Positions 8,761-17,373 of a stretch of DNA of 64,000 nt are shown piece by piece. The first letter of the stretch is position 1, and each line of letters starts with the position of its first letter. Location: assembly GCF_037027585.1 (NCBI RefSeq), contig NZ_JAXCLE010000018.1, forward strand, positions 1-64,000, in the 5' to 3' direction. The stretch is from Solibacillus ferritrahens. GTDB lineage: Bacteria; Bacillota; Bacilli; Bacillales_A; Planococcaceae. Below the pieces are notes generated by a model. The model was not told the DNA's origin. It searched no databases and worked only from the letters and a program-made list of their open reading frames with translations. A program made the translations under genes and the position numbers.

Positions 8761-8773
8761 GGAGGATCTTTTT

Positions 8774-9577
8774 ATGACGAATGTTTTTGTAACTGCCGAT
8801 AAAATCGAACCGACAGGCCGTCTAATCGATGCAAGATTTGATATGGCAAATGTAGAATTAGGAAAAGCTCTGTATGAGGAAGGGCATGTTGAAGGTGCTG
8901 TATTTTGGGATTTAAATACAGACTTATCCGATTTAGCAAAAGGAGAAGGACGCCACCCGCTACCAGAAAAAGAGCAGCTTCAGGAACTATTTGAAAAGCA
9001 TGGACTACATCTTAATGATGCGATTTATGTATATGACCAAGGTGCAGCACCATATGCTACACGGGCATGGTGGATTTTAAACTATGCAGGATTTAAGCAT
9101 GCTTATGTTGTCAATGGTGGCTTCCAGGCTTTTATAGATGTAGGTTTTCCTATAACGACTGAAGTGCCGACATTTCAAAAGAGTGAATTGCAGCTTCAAT
9201 GGAATGATGAGATTTTACTGAAGCGCCAGGATATTGTAAATATTGTCGAAGGAAAAACAAAAGCTACTTTATTGGATGCGCGTTCAGCAGTCCGCTATAA
9301 TGGCGAAATCGAGCCGTTGGACAAAGTAGCCGGACATATTCCGACCGCCCAAAATTACGACTGGGAGCAGCTACGTGATGGTTCAAACTTAGTCATTACT
9401 TCTTCACTTCTAGACAAAGTATCAAAGGAAGAGAATATTGTCGTTTACTGTGGTTCTGGTGTCACAGCAACACCAATTTACTCAGTTTTAAAAGAAGCTG
9501 GGTATGAAAATGTCCAAATTTATATGGCAGGGTACAGCGACTGGGTAAAACATCATCCTGTTGCAACGTCCAAATAA
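8774..9577 (+). CDS. sseA: 3-mercaptopyruvate/thiosulfate sulfurtransferase (SseA-like)
   Basis: A 267-residue protein with two rhodanese domains. The N-terminal domain is inactive and carries the WWIL.YAGF signature; the C-terminal domain has the catalytic loop CGSGVTA around Cys226. CG[S/A]GVTA is the loop typical of 3-mercaptopyruvate sulfurtransferases, while classical rhodaneses have CRKGVTA, so mercaptopyruvate is the more likely donor. ATG 8774 is preceded by AAGGAGG. Probably co-transcribed with dynA and ended by the hairpin at 9598. Confidence 0.88.
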   Translation: MTNVFVTADKIEPTGRLIDARFDMANVELGKALYEEGHVEGAVFWDLNTDLSDLAKGEGRHPLPEKEQLQELFEKHGLHLNDAIYVYDQGAAPYATRAWWILNYAGFKHAYVVNGGFQAFIDVGFPITTEVPTFQKSELQLQWNDEILLKRQDIVNIVEGKTKATLLDARSAVRYNGEIEPLDKVAGHIPTAQNYDWEQLRDGSNLVITSSLLDKVSKEENIVVYCGSGVTATPIYSVLKEAGYENVQIYMAGYSDWVKHHPVATSK

Positions 9578-9597
9578 TTAAGCTGAAAATAAAAGTG

Positions 9598-9631
9598 AGC
9601 CGTTATGTGAAATTCTTGCATAACGGCTTTT
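9598..9631 (+). terminator. Intrinsic terminator after the sulfurtransferase gene
   Basis: AGCCGTTATG...CATAACGGCT perfect 10-bp stem followed by a short T run. Confidence 0.85.
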
Positions 9632-9723
9632 GATTTATGTATTAGCTAAATTATGGGGTAAATTCCCAAGGATTATGTTAAAGTAATATTGTAGAAAAAT
9701 ATAGAGTAAAGGAGTGAATCGCT

Positions 9724-10545
9724 GTGCTATTTAAGAAAAAGTCGGAAATAAGCGAAAAATCTGGAGTGAAAATGATTAATGGCTTTGTGAAATTCCAATC
9801 TGTCCGTTTGAATGTATATTGCTTTGAGTTTGATGGTGTTTTAATAGATACTGGTGCAGCATCACTCCTTGAGGAATTTAAAACATTTTTTAGTATGATG
9901 GATGTCGATCAGGTGATGTTGACTCATTATCATGAAGATCATACCGGTGGGGCGCACTTTTTACAGACTGAATACAATTTACCTATATTTATGAATGATA
10001 CTAGAATAGCGGAATGCGCATCCAAAGCAAACTATCCTTTATATAGAAAGCTATTTTGGGGGACGAGAAAACCATTTGAAGCACTGCCTTTGGAAAATCA
10101 TTTCTCGTCAAGGACAGGCCGCTGGAAAGTAATCCCGACTCCTGGACATACAAATGACCATTTGGCTTTTCTAAATGAAGAGACAGGGCAGCTCTTTACG
10201 GGGGATTTATTTGTGACACCAAAAACAAAAGTCGTGCTGCGTGAAGAAAATGTTCCACAAATTATCAGCTCTTTGGAACTTGCCATTTCACACGATTTCC
10301 AGGAAATGTACTGCAACCATGCGGGGTATATAAAGAATGGAAAGGAAGCTTTACTGCAAAAACTTGATTTTTTAAAAGAACTTAGTGGCAAAATAGAACA
10401 GATGGCGGATGCAGGCATGACGTCTCCTGAAATAACGAACCAGCTTTTTGATAAAAAATATCCAGTTACAAAATTATCATTGGGTGAATGGGATGCGGCA
10501 CATATCGTAACATCCGTATTAAAAAATAAAATATACAACAAGTAA
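9724..10545 (+). CDS. Metallo-beta-lactamase-fold hydrolase
   Basis: A 273-residue MBL-fold protein. The zinc-binding motif is THYHEDHTGG (about residues 67-76), with further ligands in PTPGHTNDH, the FTGDLF aspartate and a CNHAG histidine near residue 200. The C-terminal helical region resembles YflN/glyoxalase-II-like members of the broad Lactamase_B family. Substrate not predictable. Two starts are plausible: GTG 9724 behind AAAGGAGTGA, and ATG 9772 behind GGAGTGAA; the longer form is listed because its ribosome site is stronger. Confidence 0.8.
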   Translation: MLFKKKSEISEKSGVKMINGFVKFQSVRLNVYCFEFDGVLIDTGAASLLEEFKTFFSMMDVDQVMLTHYHEDHTGGAHFLQTEYNLPIFMNDTRIAECASKANYPLYRKLFWGTRKPFEALPLENHFSSRTGRWKVIPTPGHTNDHLAFLNEETGQLFTGDLFVTPKTKVVLREENVPQIISSLELAISHDFQEMYCNHAGYIKNGKEALLQKLDFLKELSGKIEQMADAGMTSPEITNQLFDKKYPVTKLSLGEWDAAHIVTSVLKNKIYNK

Positions 10546-10578
10546 CTGTTTAGTAGAAAAACTTACTAGGCAGTTTTT
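10544..10578 (+). terminator. Likely terminator overlapping the MBL gene stop
   Basis: AACTGTTTAGTAG pairs imperfectly with TTACTAGGCAGTT and is followed by TTTTTT. It begins inside the stop codon. Confidence 0.6.
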
Positions 10579-10635
10579 TACTGTTGTTTAATAGAAAAAT
10601 ACTTATTAATATTACATTTGTTTTGTAATATTAAA

Positions 10636-10652
10636 TTTACAATCGCTTAACA
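10636..10652 (+). promoter_or_regulatory. PhoP-box-like direct repeat (distal)
   Basis: TTTACA-N5-TTAACA, two hexamers with 5-bp spacing, the arrangement bound by a PhoP dimer in Bacillus (TT(A/T/C)A(C/T)A repeats every 11 bp). It lies about 290 bp before the DUF47-pit operon. A second pair is at 10816. Part of a 380-bp gene-free stretch (10546-10924) which otherwise holds only the promoter at 10848. Confidence 0.4.
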
Positions 10653-10815
10653 ATATAAATGGTTTAAAAGCTGTATCAAAGGGAAGAATATATAATTTTC
10701 TCTCCTATCTGTCGAACAAACGCCGAATTACAAGAGGATTTTAGAGGTTTCTGAATATTTAGTTATATATTTCGCTATTTTGAAGCAAGATTATAAGAAA
10801 TATTTATTATTAGAT

Positions 10816-10832
10816 TGTAAAGGTTTTGTAAA
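10816..10832 (-). promoter_or_regulatory. PhoP-box-like direct repeat (promoter-proximal)
   Basis: On the minus strand TTTACA-N5-TTTACA, again hexamers 11 bp apart, ending 15 bp upstream of the -35 of the DUF47-pit promoter. The position fits activation by phosphorylated PhoP under phosphate starvation, and the downstream genes encode phosphate uptake. B. subtilis pit is not, as far as I recall, a classic Pho gene, so this is a prediction. Confidence 0.45.
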
Positions 10833-10847
10833 TAACATAAATTAATG

Positions 10848-10877
10848 TTGAAGAAATTGAAAAATAGGTGGTATGAT
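10848..10877 (+). promoter_or_regulatory. Promoter of the DUF47-pit operon
   Basis: TTGAAG (10848-10853), 18-bp spacer, TATGAT (10872-10877); the first gene starts about 47 bp downstream behind a GGGGG ribosome site. Confidence 0.5.
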
Positions 10878-10924
10878 AACCTAGGTTTTAATTTACATAC
10901 TTCATTTTAGGGGGATTTTATTCC

Positions 10925-11545
10925 ATGTTCAGCTCAAAAAAACCAGATCCATTTTTTGAAGGATTATTAAATATTGCAAAAAATGTACAAAACGGTGCCA
11001 ACTATGCAAAAGAATCAACAATTTCTACAGTATCGGACTTAAAACAAATACAAATTAAAATGAAGTCTTATGAAACAGCTGGTGATAAATTAATTCACGA
11101 TTTGATCGTGAAATTAAATGAGTCCTTTATGACACCAATTGAACGTGAAGATATTTTAGCATTGGCAATTAAATTAGATGATATTTTAGATGGTATTGAA
11201 AATACAATTGCCCACTTTGAAATGTATGCATTTACAGAAGTGAATCAGTATATGAGAGACTTTGTTGACTTTATCGCGAAATCATCTGATGAAGCAGTAA
11301 AGGCAATGGAATTATTAAATAAAAAAGATTTAATTGGTATGCGTCAACATGCCATTTTAATAAAAGATTATGAGCGCGAATGTGATGAGATTTTCCGTAA
11401 ATCTATTACAGAACTATTCCAAGTTGAAAAAGATCCAATTCGCTTAATTATTTTTAAAGATTTGTATGAGCAATTAGAAGAAATTGCCGACTATTGCCAA
11501 AATGTAGCGAATACAATTGAAACGATTATTATGCGTAATGCATAA
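10925..11545 (+). CDS. DUF47 family protein, PhoU-like partner of Pit
   Basis: A 206-residue all-helical protein of the DUF47/YkaA family, distantly related to PhoU. It contains acidic runs that bind metal in PhoU-like proteins (LALAIKLDDILDGIENTIAHFE and YERECDEIFRK). The gene overlaps in function and position with the Pit transporter 17 bp downstream, the near-universal ykaA-pit order in Bacillota, and is thought to regulate that transporter. ATG 10925 follows AGGGGGATTT. No membrane segment. Confidence 0.88.
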   Translation: MFSSKKPDPFFEGLLNIAKNVQNGANYAKESTISTVSDLKQIQIKMKSYETAGDKLIHDLIVKLNESFMTPIEREDILALAIKLDDILDGIENTIAHFEMYAFTEVNQYMRDFVDFIAKSSDEAVKAMELLNKKDLIGMRQHAILIKDYERECDEIFRKSITELFQVEKDPIRLIIFKDLYEQLEEIADYCQNVANTIETIIMRNA

Positions 11546-11562
11546 TTAAAAAGGAGTAGACT

Positions 11563-12579
11563 ATGGAAACGTTATTAATCATTACCGTACTCGTTGTTAT
11601 TTTTGCGTTAGCATTTGATTTTATTAATGGATTCCATGATACAGCAAATGCGATTGCGACATCTGTTTCAACGCGTGCGTTAAAGCCGCGAGTAGCTGTT
11701 CTAATGGCTGCAGTAATGAACTTCGTTGGTGCGATGACTTTTGTGGGAGTTGCAAAAGCAGTTGCATCTGGAATTGTTGATCCCTTCTCGTTAAATGCAT
11801 TCGAAGGTGATGTGACTGGATCTGTTGTTATTTTGGCGGCGTTAAGCTCGGCGATTACTTGGAACTTGTTAACTTGGTATTTTGGTATACCATCAAGTTC
11901 TTCACATACATTAATCGGCTCAATTGCAGGGGCAGCAGTAGCCTCAGCCGGAATGGATATTTTAAACTATGAAGGTTTCTTTAAAATTTTACAGGCATTA
12001 ATTATTTCACCAATTTTAGCTTTAACTGTAGGTTTTATCGTGATGAAGCTTTTCAAATTTATATTCAAACGTTCACCGTTATATAGTACAACGAAAGCAT
12101 TCCGGTTAACACAAATCGGTACGGCAGCTTTACAATCGTTTACACACGGTACAAACGATGCGCAAAAAGCGATGGGTATTATTACAATGGCTTTAATCGC
12201 AGCAAACTGGCAATCGACAGATGAAGTACAAGACTGGGTACGTTTTGCCTGCGCATTGGCGATGGGTCTAGGAACGTCTGTTGGTGGATACAAGATTATA
12301 AAAACAGTAGGCGGCAAAATCATGAAAATCCGTCCAGTAAACGGTGTTGCGGCAGACTTAACTTCTGCATCGATTATTTTTGGTGCGACAGTTATCGCAT
12401 TGCCAGTATCGACAACACATGTTATTTCATCTGCTATTATGGGTGTCGGTGCAGCACAGCGTGTAAAAGGAGTTAAATGGGGGATGGCGCGAAAAATCGT
12501 CATTACTTGGTTCATCACTTTACCGATTTCAGCATTAATGGCTAGTATATTCTATTTATTGTTTAGTCTACTATTCTAA
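11563..12579 (+). CDS. pit: Low-affinity inorganic phosphate transporter Pit
   Basis: A 338-residue PiT-family (PHO-4) phosphate/H+ symporter with about ten membrane segments. Both copies of the family signature are visible: FDFINGFHDTANAIATSVST near the N-terminus and QSFTHGTNDAQKAMG around residue 190, plus GIPSSSSHTLIGS and PVSTTHVISSAIMG. It imports phosphate probably as a metal-phosphate complex. RBS AAGGAG. Second gene of the operon, which ends at the hairpin at 12584; array B lies just beyond. Confidence 0.93.
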   Translation: METLLIITVLVVIFALAFDFINGFHDTANAIATSVSTRALKPRVAVLMAAVMNFVGAMTFVGVAKAVASGIVDPFSLNAFEGDVTGSVVILAALSSAITWNLLTWYFGIPSSSSHTLIGSIAGAAVASAGMDILNYEGFFKILQALIISPILALTVGFIVMKLFKFIFKRSPLYSTTKAFRLTQIGTAALQSFTHGTNDAQKAMGIITMALIAANWQSTDEVQDWVRFACALAMGLGTSVGGYKIIKTVGGKIMKIRPVNGVAADLTSASIIFGATVIALPVSTTHVISSAIMGVGAAQRVKGVKWGMARKIVITWFITLPISALMASIFYLLFSLLF

Positions 12580-12583
12580 TATA

Positions 12584-12618
12584 AAAACGGCGCTCAACCT
12601 TAGGGCAGCCGTTTTTTT
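12584..12618 (+). terminator. Intrinsic terminator of the DUF47-pit operon
   Basis: AAAACGGC-GCTC...GGGC-A-GCCGTTTT hairpin followed by a T run (TTTTTTTAT). Confidence 0.8.
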
Positions 12619-12732
12619 ATATTCGGAAGTAATGTATGCGTTTTTCTTTCATGGGTTCCACGTCCTTTTTTAGATATCTTAATCTTAAAGAGTCTCTTAA
12701 GGCGTGTCCATTTTTTATACTAACCTCAGTTT

Positions 12733-12904
12733 TTCTAATAAAAACTGAAATGTTCTAATATGAGCGGAACATTTCTAATAAATCGTCCATTTTCTAATAT
12801 AAGGAACATTTGTTCTAAAATAGATGTACAATATGCTAATATACTACGTAAATGTTCTAAAACCGTCAAAAACTATTCTAATATCCCCGACAAATGTTCT
12901 AATA
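12733..12904 (-). repeat. Nine-unit TATTAGAA array (copy B, inverted)
   Basis: On the plus strand nine TTCTAATA-type cores (variants TTCTAAAA and TGCTAATA) start at 12733, 12753, 12773, 12792, 12813, 12834, 12855, 12876 and 12897. Spacers are 12, 12, 11, 13, 13, 13, 13 and 13 bp. Read on the minus strand the order is 13 x5, 11, 12, 12, the same as copy A, and the total length of 172 bp is also the same, although spacer sequences are largely unrelated. Like copy A it lies between convergent transcription units, here pit and the minus-strand protease. Confidence 0.87.
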
Positions 12905-12918
12905 ATTAAGCGAGAAAC

Positions 12919-13737
12919 TCATTGCTCTAAATGTTCCTGGAATTGCTCATGAACACTTTCGATTGGTATAAATAAACCGACTTTCCCATGGTTTTCCCGT
13001 GTACCAGTTGCAAAAATCACACCTATTACTTGTCCCTCTTCATTAATCACTGGGCTCCCGCTATTCCCTCGATAAACGGGTGCGTTCATCATAATAATTT
13101 CTGTTTGAATATCGACAGCGTTTGTATAACCTATCACTTGACCTTCATTCGCAATACCGCTAAATGCTAGCGGGTTGCCGATAAAATAAACAGGCTCATT
13201 TTGACGGAATTCGCTTGTTTCTGCGAGTGTCAAATACGGTAGGTTCTCCGCATCCACTTTCAAAAGTGCTAAATCATATTCCTCATATGCCTCCACAACC
13301 TCGGCTTTATAAAGTGAATCATCTGGAAATACTACGGTAATTGTTAAAGTATCATCAATCACATGTTCATTTGTTAATATGTAACCATTTTCCGTTACAG
13401 CAAACCCAGTTCCTTTCCCGGAGTCGGTGTTTATTGTTACGATCGATTGCTTATATGTTTGGATATTTTCCTGACTAGAAAGCTTAGTTGATACTTTTAA
13501 GAATTCAATTGCCGGAATGGAATAAATATTGAAAATTACTGCAAAAGTATTAAAAACAAGTGTCAATGCCATCAACCATACGACAATCCGGACAACAGGC
13601 TTTTGCTTTTTTGGCTTTTTTTGTTGCGGATTTTTTCGTGCCTCCCGCTCTTTTGCCAGTGCCTTTTCCTGTTCTTCTAAAACAAGCTCTAAAAATTCTT
13701 CTTCTGTCAGCTGCTCGGTGTTTGTTTTATCTGTCAT
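12919..13737 (-). CDS. Membrane-anchored trypsin-like serine protease (HtrA-like, no PDZ)
   Basis: A 272-residue protein: a highly charged cytoplasmic N-terminus rich in Lys/Glu (residues 1-48), one membrane segment (VVWLMALTLVFNTFAVIFNI, about 51-70), then a chymotrypsin-fold protease with the full triad: His in LTNEHVID, Asp in EYDLALLKVD, Ser in YRGNSGSPV. Family HtrA/DegP proteins normally carry a C-terminal PDZ domain; this one stops after the protease. It probably degrades or cleaves proteins outside the membrane. ATG 13737 is preferred over the in-frame GTG 13743, because GGAGG lies 7 bp before the ATG but abuts the GTG. Confidence 0.85.
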   Translation of the reverse strand: MTDKTNTEQLTEEEFLELVLEEQEKALAKEREARKNPQQKKPKKQKPVVRIVVWLMALTLVFNTFAVIFNIYSIPAIEFLKVSTKLSSQENIQTYKQSIVTINTDSGKGTGFAVTENGYILTNEHVIDDTLTITVVFPDDSLYKAEVVEAYEEYDLALLKVDAENLPYLTLAETSEFRQNEPVYFIGNPLAFSGIANEGQVIGYTNAVDIQTEIIMMNAPVYRGNSGSPVINEEGQVIGVIFATGTRENHGKVGLFIPIESVHEQFQEHLEQ

Positions 13738-13820
13738 TTTCACCCCTCCGATAAATTAAGTTTAACAAAAATGTGAAAAATTTGTGATGAAAAGCTTTGT
13801 GACATTTTTTTTATGTAAGT

Positions 13821-13838
13821 TTGTGAAAAGTTTCATAT
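13821..13838. promoter_or_regulatory. Possible Rex-like site in the malic enzyme upstream region
   Basis: TTGTGAAAAGTTTCATAT keeps the left half and centre of the Rex consensus TTGTGAANNNNTTCACAA but only part of the right half. Three further TTTGTGA-like words occur between 13769 and 13808. This is in the 388-bp gene-free stretch 13738-14125, between a minus-strand protease and plus-strand malic enzyme. It is a weak match. Confidence 0.25.
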
Positions 13839-14125
13839 TAAGCATTAGAAAGTACTTCGTGCAATTCATCACATACTTTAGCCTGATAAAGCGCCATTTT
13901 CAAAATGACAGCCCTTACATTTATTTTATTTATATAATAGATTGTGTATGGATTCACAAATAGTTTTTTACGAAATAAACCTCATAAACATTATTAAATC
14001 AACGTTTATATATAATTATCTGAATATTTAATTTAAAATAAATGTTATCGTTGACAAAAGAAATTAAAAGGAATAACATACGTAAATATAAAGAAAATTC
14101 CTAAAATTAGAAAGGGTTGGTAAAA

Positions 14126-15340
14126 ATGGATTTAATGAAGAAGTCATTAGAAATGCACAAAAACTATGGAGGGAAGATGGAAATTCGTGCAAAGGTGCCT
14201 GTGCAGGATAAATATGATTTAAGTTTAGCGTATTCACCTGGAGTTGCAGCACCTTGTTTAGCTATTGAACAAAATCCTTCAACAGTATATGACTATACGA
14301 TGAAAGGGAATTTAGTAGCGGTCATTACAGATGGTACTGCTGTGCTAGGTTTAGGGGATATTGGTCCGGAAGCTGCTTTACCGGTAATGGAAGGAAAAGC
14401 TTTATTGTTAAAGCGATTTGCGAATGTTGATGCTGTACCGGTTTGCTTAAATACAAAAGATGTTGATGAAATCGTCAACGTAGTGAAGGCAATCTCTCCT
14501 ACATATGGGGCGATCAATTTAGAGGATATTTCAGCACCACGCTGTTTTGAAATTGAAGATCGGCTGCGTGCAGAATGTTCAATTCCAGTATTTCATGATG
14601 ATCAGCATGGTACCGCAATCGTTGTCGGTGCAGGGATGATTAATGCCGTAAAGCTTGTAAATAAGGAAGTTGGGCAAATGAAGGTTGTCATTAATGGAGC
14701 AGGGGCTGCAGGTATTGCCATTTTACGAATTTTAATTCAGATGGGGTACACGAATGTTATTATGTGTGATACGAAGGGGATTATTTACGAAGGACGCCCT
14801 GAAGGAATGAATCCAGTAAAAAATCAAGTCGCTAACTTAACGAACCCGTATCAACTACGCGGAACCTTGGATGATGCGTTAGTGGGAGCTGATGTATTTA
14901 TCGGTGTATCTGCAGCGAATATTTTAAATGAAGCCCATATTAAGTCGATGGCAAAAGATCCAATCGTTTTTGCATTGGCTAATCCAGATCCTGAGGTTAC
15001 TCCTGAAAATGCAAAAAAATGGGGCGTTAAAATTATTGGTACAGGGCGCTCGGACCACGCGAACCAAATTAATAATATGCTAGCATTTCCAGGGATTTTC
15101 CGTGGGACGTTGGATGTGCGAGCGAGAGATATTAATGAAGCCATGAAGCTGGCGGCGGTTGAGGCAATCGCTTCACTTGTGACTGACGAGGAGCTCCATG
15201 AAGACTTTATTGTTCCTAGCTCGATGGATGAACGTGTTGCAGGAGTAGTTGCAAAGGCAGTCGGGTCAGCTGCAATTGAATCAGGAGTATCTGACTTATT
15301 CCAACAAGTAGATGTAGTGAAGCGATCGATTGCGATTTAA
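14126..15340 (+). CDS. ytsJ: Malic enzyme, YtsJ-like
   Basis: A 404-residue malic enzyme (malate + NAD(P)+ -> pyruvate + CO2) of the short bacterial type, about the size of B. subtilis YtsJ. Seen are the LAYSPGVAAPC entry motif, the metal/substrate site FHDDQHGTA, and a nucleotide-binding GAGAAGIAI. YtsJ prefers NADP+ and supplies NADPH and pyruvate; cofactor preference here is inferred from overall similarity. ATG 14126 is chosen over an in-frame TTG at 14117, which overlaps the AAAGGG ribosome site. Confidence 0.9.
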   Translation: MDLMKKSLEMHKNYGGKMEIRAKVPVQDKYDLSLAYSPGVAAPCLAIEQNPSTVYDYTMKGNLVAVITDGTAVLGLGDIGPEAALPVMEGKALLLKRFANVDAVPVCLNTKDVDEIVNVVKAISPTYGAINLEDISAPRCFEIEDRLRAECSIPVFHDDQHGTAIVVGAGMINAVKLVNKEVGQMKVVINGAGAAGIAILRILIQMGYTNVIMCDTKGIIYEGRPEGMNPVKNQVANLTNPYQLRGTLDDALVGADVFIGVSAANILNEAHIKSMAKDPIVFALANPDPEVTPENAKKWGVKIIGTGRSDHANQINNMLAFPGIFRGTLDVRARDINEAMKLAAVEAIASLVTDEELHEDFIVPSSMDERVAGVVAKAVGSAAIESGVSDLFQQVDVVKRSIAI

Positions 15341-15374
15341 CTGTTGAAAGTAGTTTGTAGCTAAAAAAATAAAA

Positions 15375-15408
15375 GGATGTGCAAAGTATTTTTGCACATC
15401 CGAGGTTT
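15375..15408. terminator. Bidirectional terminator between malic enzyme and pepF
   Basis: GGATGTGCAAA-GTATT-TTTGCACATCC perfect stem, with a T run downstream on the plus strand and an A-rich stretch upstream that reads as T-rich on the minus strand. It serves the two convergent genes. Confidence 0.85.
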
Positions 15409-17214
15409 TTATACTGTGTGTAGTTCTTCTGTCAATTGCTCTAATTGTGTAACTAAATTTCCGATAAATGCGATTGTATCACGCAATGGTTGTTCAGTCG
15501 TAATATCGACACCAGCCATTTTCGAAAGCTCAACAGGTGTTTTTGTACCACCGGCTTTCAACACTTCAATCCATTCTCCAACAGCTGATTCATCACCATT
15601 TAAAATACGTTGTGAAACTTGTGTTGAAATTGTTAAGCCAGCTGAATAAGTATATGGATATAAGCCCATATAGTAGTGAGGCTGACGCATCCAAGTAAGC
15701 TCAGCGCCTTCTGTGATTTCAACTGTATCTCCCCAGAATTGCTCCAGTACTTCGCGTTTTAATTCATTTAATTTCGGAGCATTCACATTGCCTCCGCCAT
15801 CGATAATATCGTACACTTTGCGTTGGTAAGCGGCTTCCAATAAATGTGTTACGAAGTTATGGTAATACGTACGGCTAATGATTGATGAAATAACCCAACG
15901 TTTAAAACGAGCATCTGATGAATTTTTTAATAAATGATTTGCCATTAACATTTCATTCATTGTAGAAGGTGCTTCAATAAAGTATAACGACGGGCGTGCG
16001 TTGTAAATATTTTGAGCTTCATTTGCTAAATAGAAGTGACCTGCGTGACCTAATTCATGTGCAAGGACAAATACTTCGTTCATACGGCTTGTCCAAGAAA
16101 TCAATACATATGGGTGTACACCATATGGGCTTGAACAGAATGCACCTGTTGATTTACCGGCATTTTGGGCAAAATCAATCCAACGCTCATCAAATGACCG
16201 GTCAATCATTTTGATATAGTCTTCACCCATAATAGATAGACCGTCTTTCATATATTGGCGGGATTCTTCTACAGTAATAGTAGGCTCGTATGATGGATCC
16301 AATGAAATTTTAAGATCTGCAAAAGTCATTTTATCCAAATCATGCGTTTTTTGAAGCAGCTTTGCATAGCGACGCATATGTGGTGCTAACTCATTCATGA
16401 TTAAATCAATTTGACGGTCATACATCGTACGGTCAACTTGCTGAGATTCTAGTAACGAATCGAAAATTGTTTCGTATCCACGCAAATCTGCATCGGTTTT
16501 TTCGATTTTCAAATGTGTATTATACGTTTTGGCCGTGGTATGTTGATAGTCACGTAGTTTTGAAGAGAATGCTTTAAATGCTGCGCGACGTTTTTTCGTA
16601 TCTGTTTCCAATTCCCAATCGCCTTCGAATAAATTATAGCTAAGTGGGAATTGTTCGCCATCTACTTCAAAATTCGGGAAATCCATATCCACTAATTTTG
16701 TTGTATTGTAAAGTTCATATGGTGCATCAAATGTTGCCCCAAAAGCAGCCAATGCTTTTTCGGCTTCGGGATGGAGCTGGTATGGCTTTTGGATTAGTAG
16801 CTTATTAATATAGTTTTCATATGCTGGATTTAATAGTTGCGCTTCTTTTAAAATTGCTTCGTCTAATGCCAATAGGTCACTTTTTACAAAGGAAAGCTTA
16901 GTGGCAATGCTCGCAGCAAGTGATCCAAACTGGGCTGAACGCATTTGATTTTCTGTGTTCGTTTGATCTACACTGTGTGAAAGACTTGCATAGGTACCAA
17001 TTGGCACTAATTTCAGCTGGATTTTTTCAGTTGCTTCGATGGCTGCAATGGCACCTTTGGCATCCGTAATTGTTCCTGGCAACTGCTTGGCGCTTGTATC
17101 AACAAGCTCTTTCACTTCCTCTATTGCTTCTAAGTAAGCTTCTTCTGAAGAAAATAAATCATTTAAATTCCACGTTTCCCCGACAGGTACTTCATTACGT
17201 TTCAACATTGACAT
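15409..17214 (-). CDS. pepF: Oligoendopeptidase F
   Basis: A 601-residue M3-family zinc metallopeptidase; PepF enzymes of 600 or so residues hydrolyse intracellular oligopeptides. The catalytic HExxH motif is in LAHELGHAGHF (about residue 386), with the third zinc ligand expected in the following APSTMNEMLM glutamate. The N-terminal part (MLKRNEVPVGETWNL...) is typical. ATG 17214 is 6 bp after GGAGG. Monocistronic; convergent with malic enzyme. Confidence 0.93.
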   Translation of the reverse strand: MSMLKRNEVPVGETWNLNDLFSSEEAYLEAIEEVKELVDTSAKQLPGTITDAKGAIAAIEATEKIQLKLVPIGTYASLSHSVDQTNTENQMRSAQFGSLAASIATKLSFVKSDLLALDEAILKEAQLLNPAYENYINKLLIQKPYQLHPEAEKALAAFGATFDAPYELYNTTKLVDMDFPNFEVDGEQFPLSYNLFEGDWELETDTKKRRAAFKAFSSKLRDYQHTTAKTYNTHLKIEKTDADLRGYETIFDSLLESQQVDRTMYDRQIDLIMNELAPHMRRYAKLLQKTHDLDKMTFADLKISLDPSYEPTITVEESRQYMKDGLSIMGEDYIKMIDRSFDERWIDFAQNAGKSTGAFCSSPYGVHPYVLISWTSRMNEVFVLAHELGHAGHFYLANEAQNIYNARPSLYFIEAPSTMNEMLMANHLLKNSSDARFKRWVISSIISRTYYHNFVTHLLEAAYQRKVYDIIDGGGNVNAPKLNELKREVLEQFWGDTVEITEGAELTWMRQPHYYMGLYPYTYSAGLTISTQVSQRILNGDESAVGEWIEVLKAGGTKTPVELSKMAGVDITTEQPLRDTIAFIGNLVTQLEQLTEELHTV

Positions 17215-17373
17215 AAGTTGCCTCCTAGTATTACGATATTCGAAATAAATAATAACATATTTCAGAAAATTTAGGAAGTATCCAATAGTATAATAAATTT
17301 ACTCCTTTTATCATTAATAGTCTAAAACGTATAATAAAATAAAAGATATGTATATGAAGAAAGAGTGATATGG

